From: Rhizopus sp. PT2906
Lineage: Eukaryota > Mucoromycota > Mucoromycetes > Mucorales > Rhizopodaceae
DNA: 64,000 nucleotides
NCBI GenBank assembly: GCA_025529335.1
Contig: JAMYHX010000131.1
Span: forward strand, 1-64,000
Direction of reading: 5' to 3'
Shown: piece by piece, positions 56,498 to 64,000 of the stretch
Numbering within the stretch: the stretch's first letter is position 1
Layout of the letters: each line of letters opens with the position of its first letter
The notes under the pieces: model-generated
What the model was told of the DNA's origin: nothing
What the model saw: only the letters and a program-made list of their open reading frames with translations
Database searches by the model: none
Position numbers and translations under genes: made by a program

Positions 56498-56990
56498 TCA
56501 AAAGAGTCTTCTGTACCATGGAAGGGGAGCCACCACATCCTTAGTCTTCGTTTCGGCAACATAGCCATTGTGGGTCGTGCCTACCACAATCGCCGTTGCC
56601 TCCACTCCGACCTCGGATGTGGTTATGTTCTTGGTAACTTCTCCAAGCACAGTGTTGACTATATCGGATCCACGCTTGTGCTGATCCCTTGGTCGGTAGT
56701 AATAGTCCTCGAAGGTGTTGCTTGTCAAACTCCAGTTCGCGTGCAATTTTATTTGTTCTATTGGGACACCTAAAGACACTGCCTTCGTGCTTGCTGCGGA
56801 TCGCAAGGAATGTGCCTTGTACTTATTTGTGTTGATCACAGAATCTTGCATTATGCCTTCCAGCCACCTGCTGGCTGTTTTAGGTTGAATTGATTTTGCG
56901 GATGTACGGCCATTACTTAAGTACGCTAGGAGCAATGTGTGTTCTTCCATGTTCTCGACAAGCCGAATAGTACCTTAAAATACTTGCTTT
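56498..56990 (-). pseudogene. Tyrosine recombinase fragment (DIRS/Crypton-type element)
   Basis: An open frame of 150 codons from Met 56950 (open back to about 56974) encodes the C-terminal half of a tyrosine recombinase. Visible: SAKSIQPKTASRWLEGIMQD, then AHSLRSAASTKAVSLGVPIE with the HxxR catalytic pair, then LHANWSLTSNTFEDYYYRP with the W box and the nucleophile Tyr. The N-terminal half with the first catalytic Arg is absent. This layout is that of DIRS-like retroelements and Cryptons. No reverse transcriptase or RNase H sequence was seen nearby, so I cannot tell which. Flanked by a dispersed repeat (copy C) on its 5' side and carrying the 60-bp repeat at its 3' end. Confidence 0.8.
56567..56626. 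repeat. 60-bp direct repeat, copy 2 (inside the recombinase frame)
   Basis: Start-to-start distance to copy 1 is 253 bp. On minus this copy is coding, giving ITTSEVGVEATAIVVGTTHN near the recombinase C-terminus. See copy 1 for the hairpin. Confidence 0.9.
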
Positions 56991-57080
56991 AACCAGAAAT
57001 TAGACTAATACTACAAGCCCTACCTCTACTCATTACCTATGATGCCTTCTTTATTTATTCTAATTTTATGTTGTCAGTTG

Positions 57081-57230
57081 TGTCGTGTTTACATAGATCA
57101 CACATCTCTTAATTCTCTATTTATTCATTTTCAGATAATAGACGACGTCAGATATTTGTATCCGTCATCCCTCATTTATATTCAGGTCGCGTCCTCATTT
57201 ATTAGCTCTTCTCTCAACTTTGAATAAAGA
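57081..57230 (+). repeat. Dispersed repeat, copy C
   Basis: Matches 42993-43140: both start TGTCGTGTTTACATAGA and share CACACATCTCTTAATTC and a TATTCATTxTCAGxTAATAG block, with scattered differences later. It sits just upstream (minus sense) of the recombinase fragment. Confidence 0.75.
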
Positions 57231-57430
57231 ATAGTAATTGTTAGCTATTGACTCCTGCTGTTTTTATACACAAATACCAGAAATATAACAAGTTGATCAA
57301 CAAAGATGCAAGAGCACGTGTAATTATGATGACATCGTATTTTATACCAGAGAGAGAGAGAGAGAACTAAATATCCTTAGGCTAGGCAGAGACTTTGGTA
57401 ATGTGAAGTTGTATAGTGACAACATAGGCA

Positions 57431-58215
57431 GTGCCTGTAGCATTAGCCTATTTTCTGGTGCATTTTCTGTGCATGTATAAAGAATACCGCTACAAAAATG
57501 ATTGGATGGCTGCAAATTATTGTATGGATCAGGCAATGGACTTTTTTATGCTGCTGCAAGCACGAGTGGTGGACGTAATGGATTCACTCACTCAAAAGTT
57601 TACAGATCTCAGTGTGAAGAAGGGCACGGTTCATAACTTTTTGAAGGCTGAATACAACTTTTCGTTCAGAAAACTGACTACTCAACCAGCTGCCAGAAAT
57701 AGTCCAGCTAAGATTCAAGAGCGTATGAATTGGGTGAAAAAATGGACTGCAACGGATATGAATTACCTGGAAAATTGCATTTTTGTCGATGAGTCTGGGT
57801 TCAATATTAACATGAGGTCCCCCAGCGGATGGTCATTGAAAGGATAGCCTGCTGTTGCAGCTACTGTCACTGGTCATTATTTGAGGTTTCTTGAAAAACC
57901 ATGGATGCAATGAATTGTTTTCCTGAGTTAAAGGGCTACTACATCGTAATAGATAATGCACCTGTTCATACATTCGATCAAAATGACGAGATGATAGTTG
58001 CAGGGGGTACAAAAGTATCTACCTCCCTCCTTACTCTCCTGAGCTTAACCCAATAGAGCAATTTTGAGCAATTGTTAAAAATAAGGTTAAGCGTAGCTCG
58101 TTCGAAGCTACTGAGGATTTGGCTACTCAAATTACTGAAGCTTGTAACTCTGCTCCTCATAAACATCTGCAAGCATCTGTTCAGCACTCTGTCAATTGCT
58201 TTGCGAAGTGCTTAC
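57431..58215 (+). pseudogene. Tc1/mariner (IS630-type) transposase, inactivated
   Basis: The open part (57431-57847) includes a helix-turn-helix-like region (SLTQKFTDLSVKKGTVHNFL), then RMNWVKKWTATDMNYLEN and the first catalytic Asp in CIFVDESGFNINM. A stop follows GWSLKG. Further on come the second Asp in YYIVIDNAPVHT (about 57940-57970) and, after a frameshift, YLPPYSPELNPIEQF with the catalytic Glu. There TGA replaces the usual Trp codon. The tail FEATEDLATQITEACNSA keeps one frame to a natural stop near 58231. At least two stops and frameshifts make it dead, but far more of the protein survives than in the 1.2-kb relic. Confidence 0.85.
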
Positions 58216-58279
58216 GCGGTGAACCATTGTAAGTGTTACTTTTCAAATAAAAGAGATTTTTTTCACCAAGCGTAAAAGT

Positions 58280-58689
58280 TGCCCTTTGGAATAAAGAACC
58301 ACCCATTGGGAAAATCAAAACCACCCTTTGGCGCTGGAATGACTGTATTCTCTGCATGATGTCCTTTTGTTTGCTCCGGACCGGAAGCTATGACCGCGAA
58401 GTTAATATATATTTGAAACAGCGACACTTGCCCTAGTGGTAGTGAAGATGGGAAGGGTAAACAAAAAACGCACTGACAGCAATGAAGGGAAACTTCCTCT
58501 TTTTTTTGTACTTTGTACTTGGTGAGTGTCTATACTACAAAGAGAAGGAGACAGGAAAAAGAATGGATGGATGATTACAGAGGGGGGAGAGGGGAATGAT
58601 GGAATGAAAAAAAGAACGATGGATGGATACAAAAAACAAGGTGGACTACAAGATGACAGTATAATTAACATTATCCTTAGGAATCAACC
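58280..58689. other. Upstream region of RPL10
   Basis: No gene seen. A CCTTAG acceptor-like site lies nine bases before the RPL10 start codon, so a 5' UTR intron is possible, as is common for ribosomal-protein genes in fungi. A purine-rich tract with GGATGGATG repeats lies at 58560-58630. Confidence 0.4.
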
Positions 58690-59334
58690 ATGGGTCGTCG
58701 TCCCGCTCGTTGCTACCGTTACTGTAAGAACAAGCCTTACCCCAAGTCCAGATACTGTCGTGGTGTCCCTGACGCCAAATTGAGAATCTACGATTTGGGT
58801 CGTAAGAAGGCTTCCGTTGACGAGTTCCCTCTCTGTGTCCACTTGGTCTCCAACGAATACGAACAACTCTCTGCTGAAGCTCTTGAAGCTGGTCGTATCT
58901 GTGCCAACAAGTACATGTCCAAGACCTCTGGTAAGGACTCCTTCCACATGCGTATCCGTGTCCACCCTTACCACGTCACTCGTATCAACAAGATGTTGTC
59001 TTGTGCTGGTGCAGATCGTTTGCAAACTGGTATGCGTGGTGCTTTCGGTAAGCCCAACGGTTTGGTTGCTCGTGTCAACATTGGCCAAATCATCTTCTCT
59101 GTTCGTTCCAAGGATTCCAACAAGGCTGTTGTCATTGAAGCCTTGAGACGTTGCAAGTACAAGTTCCCTGGTCAACAAAAGATTATTATCTCCAAGAAGT
59201 GGGGTTTCACTCCTCTTGATCGTGAAGACTACGTTGAAGCTCGCTCCAAGGGTCTCATCAAGCCTGATGGTTCTTATGTCAAGTTCGTTCCTCAAAAGGG
59301 TCGTCTTGCCGATTACTTCAAGGCTATTGCTTAA
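58690..59334 (+). CDS. RPL10: 60S ribosomal protein L10 (uL16)
   Basis: One uninterrupted exon encodes 214 aa, the normal length. The start MGRRPARCYRYCKNKPYPKS and the blocks GVPDAKLRIYDLGRKKA, RIRVHPYHVTRINKMLSCAGADRLQ (conserved core) and GAFGKPNGLVARVNIGQ are diagnostic. uL16 is loaded late onto the 60S subunit in the cytoplasm and contacts the A-site and P-site tRNAs. Codons are strongly biased to C-ending forms (GTC, ATC, AAG, CGT), unlike the neighbouring AT-rich genes, in keeping with very high expression. It converges on the SERCA gene, with 124 bp between stops. Confidence 0.98.
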   Translation: MGRRPARCYRYCKNKPYPKSRYCRGVPDAKLRIYDLGRKKASVDEFPLCVHLVSNEYEQLSAEALEAGRICANKYMSKTSGKDSFHMRIRVHPYHVTRINKMLSCAGADRLQTGMRGAFGKPNGLVARVNIGQIIFSVRSKDSNKAVVIEALRRCKYKFPGQQKIIISKKWGFTPLDREDYVEARSKGLIKPDGSYVKFVPQKGRLADYFKAIA

Positions 59335-59458
59335 ATTGTTCAATAAATAAACGACAGTTTTGGAAAAAAGAATACAGCATGAAAAAAGGGAACTTTAGAT
59401 ATTAATAACGTTGTCATGTGGAATATCAATTATTATAAAGTTGAGATAATCTATTAGT

Positions 59459-62400
59459 TTATTGAGTTTTCTTCTTCTTTTGAGAAATGACTGTGGGTGG
59501 AGCAATCCAGGTACGAGTGATGAACTTTAATATTTCATCTATCAGCAAGACAGGTGCTGATATCCACAAGACGGCGATCCATTCATCCAAGTTTAATGGT
59601 ACAATGACAAACAGCTTTGTAAAGAAAGGAACATACAAAATCATGAAATGTAATGCCATAGATAATACAATCGATAACACCAAGTAAGGGTTGCTCCAGA
59701 AGGGAAGTGTAAGCAAGGATTCATTTTCACTCAAACTATATAAAATGGTTCAGTTATAAATCATTTTTCATGGACAAAACGCATACCTGTTCATAGCATT
59801 AAACATCTCTATCACTACCAACACAGATAAACTCATGGTAGTTGCCTTCATTGAGTATTCATTAGTAAACATGTCACATCCGATCTCTGGGAATAGGCTT
59901 GAACACTTGTGGAAATGAGAGAGTTGATAGTAAGAGATTTGAGGTCCACCTGAATAATAGATAAACCACCAAACATAACCAAAGACGGTGGCAACACCAA
60001 CATAGATACCAACAGCCATGTATCTGAAAAAGAGCCAGCCGCCGACCAGAGGTTCCTTGGAACTACGAGGAGGGCGTCTCATAATGTCGTGATCAGGAGG
60101 GTTAAATCCAAGGGCGGTAGCGGGAAGACCATCAGTAACTAAATTGACCCAGAGCAACTGAACAGGAATGAGAGCTTCTGGCAATCCCAAGAGAACGGTT
60201 AAGAAGATGGATACAACTTCACCAATGTTGGAAGAAATCAAGTAACGAATGAATTGCTTGGTATTATTGTAAATGCTTCTGCCTTCTTCCACAGCCTTTT
60301 CAATCGTAGCAAAGTTGTCATCAGCCAAAACCATATCTGCTGCCAATTTGGCTACGTCAGTTCCAGAACCCATGGCAACACCAATATCAGCTTTCTTTAA
60401 GGCAGGTGCATCATTGACACCATCGCCTGTCATGGCCACAATTTCACCATTGGTCTTTAACAAATCAACCAATTCTTGCTTATGTGCAGGTTCAGTGCGT
60501 GTGAACAGACTGGCAACCTTGATGGCCTCTAGCTTTTGAGCAGGTGTAAGCATATCAAACTCGCGGCCTGTGTAGCTTTTGCCTGTTAAATCTTCATCAG
60601 GTTCAAAGACACCGATCTGTCGACAGATTGCCTCGGCGGTATTCTTGTGGTCACCCGTGATTACAATGACGCGAATACCGGCCGTCTTACACTTTTCGAT
60701 AGAGTCAGCAACTTCTGGACGAGGAGGATCCATCATGGCGACGAGACCCAGGAAAACCATGTTTTGTTCATAGCTTGCAAAGGTGGTCTGATCTTTCAGG
60801 TTGAGGTTATCGGGATTGACGTTTTCGAGTTTAGCAAGGGCCATACAGCGAAGAGCCATTGTTTGACCATACTCTTTAATCTTCTTGTTGATAGATTCAC
60901 GAATAGCGGCCGTAATAGGGACAGGTTGAGATGTTTCTGACACGCGAACCCAGGCACAACGATCAAGGATGGATTCGGGAGCACCCTTGACGAGCAAAGT
61001 ATTGGTATCTGTAAGTACAGACATCGACTTACGGTCACGAGTGAATTCCAATGTAGCTTTACGTTGAATCTTTTGAGCAAAGTAGTCATTACAGGCTGTT
61101 GAGCGCTTTGATTTAGAAAGAGTGGTCAATTGGCTGTTGTATGATGGATCCGTTGTGCCAAGCTTTTCAACAAGGACTTGAAGAGCAGCTTCAGTAGGCT
61201 CACCCACGGCTGCATAACTATCAGATGATTCGTCATAGGCAATACGTGAATCGTTACAAAGAGAACAGACAAGGGCGATATCATGAATAATAGAGCCTTG
61301 GCTCACTTGGACAGCAGGCTTAACAGCGTTGGGAATGGGTTCAAAGCTTGTGCCTTCAATTTCCAGTTCGTTCAGTTGACCATTGGAGTCGCCAACAAAG
61401 GCTACTCTTGAGACACTCATTTGGTTTGTAGTCAAGGTACCTGTCTTGTCTGAACAAATAACGCTTGTGCATCCCAAGGTTTCTACACTAGGCAAACTAC
61501 GAACAATAGCACCACATTTGGCCATCTTTTTTGTACCGAGAGCCAAACAAGCCGTAATGACAGCAGCCAATCCTTCGGGAATAGCAGCGACTGCCAAAGC
61601 AACAGCGATCTTGAAGTAATAGACAGCACCATATAACCAGCCCTTGTGTGAGGAATCATTAAAGTGACGGATGTTGACAAGCCAGACAAGTACACAAATA
61701 ACAGAGATCACCTTGGCCAACATATCACCAAAATCATCCAGTTTGCGTTTCAAGGGCGTCTTTTCAGAGATTTGAGCAGAGATAGATGTATGAATGTCAC
61801 CAATGGCTGTTGCAACACCGGTTTTGACGACTATAGCTCTGGCCTTTCCTAAAACACAAGTGGTACCAGAGAAAACGATGTTACACTGATCTTGATTGAC
61901 AGCATGTTCATCATGAATAGGGTCGACTTGTTTTTCAACACTGACAGATTCACCTGTCAACAAGGCTTGGTCCACACGAAAGACGCTAGTTGTGATAGAT
62001 AGGATGCGAGCATCAGCAGGTACCTTATCTCCCACACTCAATTCAATAATGTCACCAGGCACAAGTTCTTCAGATCGTACTTTACGAATCGTGCCGTCAC
62101 GGAGCACCTTGGCTTCATCGGGTGAGTATTCACGTAAAGCATCGATGGCCTTCTCGGCACTAGTTTCTTGCAAGACACCAACTGTCGCGTTGGCAATTAA
62201 GATGATAAGAATGACAATAGGTTCTACAAATGCTGTTGAAGTGCTTTCTTCATTTTCAAAAAGGGCTAATACAAAAGAGATAACGGCTGCTCCCAATAAA
62301 ATCAGTACGAGTTGATCCTTAAACTGTTCGATAATGAGTTTATAAAGTGGCGTGGGCTCTTCTTCAGGCAATTCTATAAAGCTTGTATTAATAACAAATA

Positions 62401-62542
62401 AACATGATAACACTCTCTACTTGCCATTCTTTCCATATTTTGCTCGTAGTTGGTCTACTTGGCTTTTCGTCAGACCGTAACTTTTATCCACATTGAAAAA
62501 GGAACACACCTCTTCGGGTGTTTTGACAAAAGAATTGTCCAT
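59459..62542 (-). CDS. SERCA-type P-type Ca2+-ATPase
   Basis: Three exons (62542-62425, 62373-59787, 59735-59459) give 993 aa, the usual SERCA length. It pumps Ca2+ from cytosol into the ER. Visible features: an N-terminal KTPEEVCSFFNVDKSYGLT actuator helix; TGES at 179-182; the phosphorylated Asp348 in CSDKTGTLT; KGAPESILDRC in the nucleotide-binding domain; the hinge TGDGVNDAPALKKADIGVAM; and membrane helices including PEGLAAVITACLALG, with the Ca2+-binding PEGL. The tail ends SQKKKKTQ, a possible ER-retrieval signal. The first intron (62424-62374) starts with GC rather than GT. The last intron joins NAMNS and LSENESLL in frame. PMR1-type pumps are shorter and lack this layout. Confidence 0.96.
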
Positions 62543-62954
62543 TCCTTATGTGCTTTTTTAACAAAAGAAAAAAGAAGTAAAAAAAGGGAATTAATAAGCT
62601 TCTGTTTGCGGTAAAACAATATTTAGGTTACTTTCCAATGCGTTCTTTGAAAATCACGACTAGTTGCGCCAATAAAAAATGAAAACGTTCTTCTTCATTG
62701 TATTCTTTTCAACTTGGCCGTAGTTCAATGGTCTCCTTTTTGTAATCTACAAGAATTTGACAACAAGAAGTCAAGATATCTGTAGAAAGGAGATTCGAGT
62801 TATCCAAGTCTTTTGATTTCCATAGGAACCATTTTGTAAGGATCATCTCGTACTACTACACACACATATGACGAATTGATTGCGCAAGTCAAAAAAAAGG
62901 TCGGGCCAATTCTTTAGAGTTCTAGAAAGGGAAATTTCTTTCAAAAAATGGTAA
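62543..62954. other. Intergenic, upstream of SERCA
   Basis: Holds the promoter of the SERCA gene and the 3' end of transportin. No gene seen. A tRNA-like arrangement near 62713-62805 was examined and rejected. Confidence 0.5.
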
Positions 62955-64000
62955 TTATTTATTGAAATAAAGGGTATTGTAATCATCCGTGATACGCTTA
63001 AATAACACCTGTAGATCATCTGATGGTTGCTGCCATTGATGAATGATATCGAAAAGCATATAGATTGCCTATTGTAAAGCAAACTGATATGAATTTGGTT
63101 GCCTTTTTCTTTTGCTTATATCATTTACCTCCTGACTTAATCCTTGAGGATAGGCATCCACAGCTTTACAAAACCCTTGAAATGCCGTATCCTTTTCTTC
63201 GGTTTCTTTTATACTCTTTGACTGGCAAAGCCAAGTATAACCTATTAGTGGAAGATGCTGTGCCAGAAACTGATGAGACATCAAACCTAATCTTCCTATC
63301 GTATTGATCACATTCTCTTGAATATGTGTTGAGCGACCAATAAGAGGTATACATAAGGGAAGGATATCAGGCATATAATCTTTTATCTTTTGCCAACGAA
63401 CTGCTATTTCGCCCACAGTCCATATCGCATTATTTCTTACCGACATGTACTCTAAGTCATCATTGCCTATTTCTCTTAACAACTCTGGCATCATCTTTTC
63501 CAGATATGGTTCTAGACAGTTAAAACAAGCTTTGGCCAAGTCACCAATAAGAGCATACGTTGGTTGTAATATTTCACATCTAGAATGCTACTGGAAGATG
63601 TCAGCTTCTCATAAAAGAGAGGAAGAGATATCTTTTTATATATATATAAGCTCTTACGATGTATCAACCTACATAATGAGAACATACGGTCAGTAATGGT
63701 AATAAGGTCGAATTTTTCACAAATGGTTCAACTTGGCTGCCTAAGCCTTGGACAATCCCTGATAAGAGATCAAGTGGTGTACTAATCCATTCATCGTCAA
63801 ATTCATCTTCTCCATCCAAAACGGAGGCCTGAAGTGTGTTTGTGACTAGGAGAACGCATCTTGAAAAAACAGGTTCCGTAAAAGGTAAAAACCCTGTTCC
63901 AAGTGATGTCGCAATGTCTGTTAAACACTGCCTCAAATATACATTGTTAAAAAGTCATCCATAAGAGGGAAAAAAAAACTTACGGACAGTAATGGAAACA
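62955..64000 (-). CDS. KAP104: Transportin (karyopherin beta-2), C-terminal part
   Basis: The gene runs off the right edge, so its 5' part is missing. Last exon 63068-62955; previous exon 63129 to about 63589; further exons at about 63670-63936 and beyond 63980. The order matches transportin-1: LGTGFLPFTEPVFSRCVLLV, STPLDLLSGIVQGLGSQVEP, YALIGDLAKACFNCLEPYLE, SVRNNAIWTVGEIAVRW, NVINTIGRLGLMSHQF, EEKDTAFQGFCKAV, and an end at ITDDYNTLYFNK. Transportin imports proteins with PY-type nuclear signals (hnRNPs and others). The N-terminal repeats and the acidic loop are outside the window. The splice around 63590-63670 is uncertain: a segment with stops lies between the exons and I could not settle the exact acceptor. 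Confidence 0.9.

Noticed and set aside
58684..59343. 219-codon minus-strand ORF opposite RPL10
   Set aside because: Its length reflects the strong codon bias of RPL10; the plus-strand product is unmistakable.
62713..62805. tRNA-like layout with an A-box-like TAGTTCAATGGT and a B-box-like GATTCGAGTT and ACTTGG/CCAAGT ends
   Set aside because: The T-arm and acceptor stem cannot pair at the required spacing, no anticodon stem forms, and the span would need an unusual intron. At most a chance resemblance.
1..64000. CRISPR arrays, bacterial operons, riboswitches
   Set aside because: No regularly spaced repeats were seen and the gene structure (short spliceosomal introns, eukaryotic proteins) is clearly eukaryotic nuclear.

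Overview
The window is nuclear DNA from a filamentous early-diverging fungus, most likely a member of the Mucorales. Four observations support this. The sequence is AT-rich and gene-dense. Almost every gene is split by GT-AG introns of only about 45-60 nt. The encoded proteins are clearly eukaryotic (midasin, Nup85, NRDE2, transportin, SERCA, RPL10). The mobile-element and lineage-family remnants look like those common in Mucorales. I cannot name the genus from the sequence alone.

Layout. 1-5.7 kb: a decayed Tc1/mariner transposase (+), then three genes on the minus strand: a mitochondrial K+/H+-exchange-related protein, a phospholipase-D-like HKD protein and IWR1. 5.8-7.6 kb: a debris zone with a MULE/FAR1-like piece and a TnpB/Fanzor-like C-terminus. 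7.8-13.6 kb: a kelch-repeat protein and NUP85 on plus, then the G-patch protein PXR1/GNO1 and a coiled-coil protein on minus. 13.6-16.7 kb: largely empty. 16.7-20.8 kb: an SPX-EXS phosphate exporter (SYG1/XPR1 type) converging on a TTP-type tandem CCCH protein and LCL2. 22.4-38.5 kb: a complete midasin gene (MDN1, about 5,286 aa). 38.6-44 kb: a secreted eight-cysteine protein, a CK1gamma/Yck-type kinase and retroelement repeats. 44.1-52.3 kb: glutaryl-CoA dehydrogenase, NRDE2, a small membrane protein, HMG-CoA lyase and a truncated acyl-CoA ligase. 52.4-58.6 kb: a mobile-element graveyard with a PD-(D/E)XK-like pseudogene, a second lineage-family pseudogene, a tyrosine-recombinase element, a dispersed repeat and a second Tc1/mariner relic. 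58.7-64 kb: RPL10, SERCA Ca2+-ATPase and the C-terminal part of transportin, which runs off the right edge.

Most genes are unrelated housekeeping genes packed tightly, with several convergent pairs separated by only 14-125 bp between stop codons. Functional themes are ribosome biogenesis (MDN1, PXR1, RPL10), nuclear transport (NUP85, IWR1, transportin), RNA metabolism (NRDE2, CCCH protein) and mitochondrial amino-acid catabolism (GCDH, HMGCL). Exon boundaries given here were derived by hand from reading-frame continuity and splice consensus; in the genes where I list all exons, the summed lengths are divisible by three.
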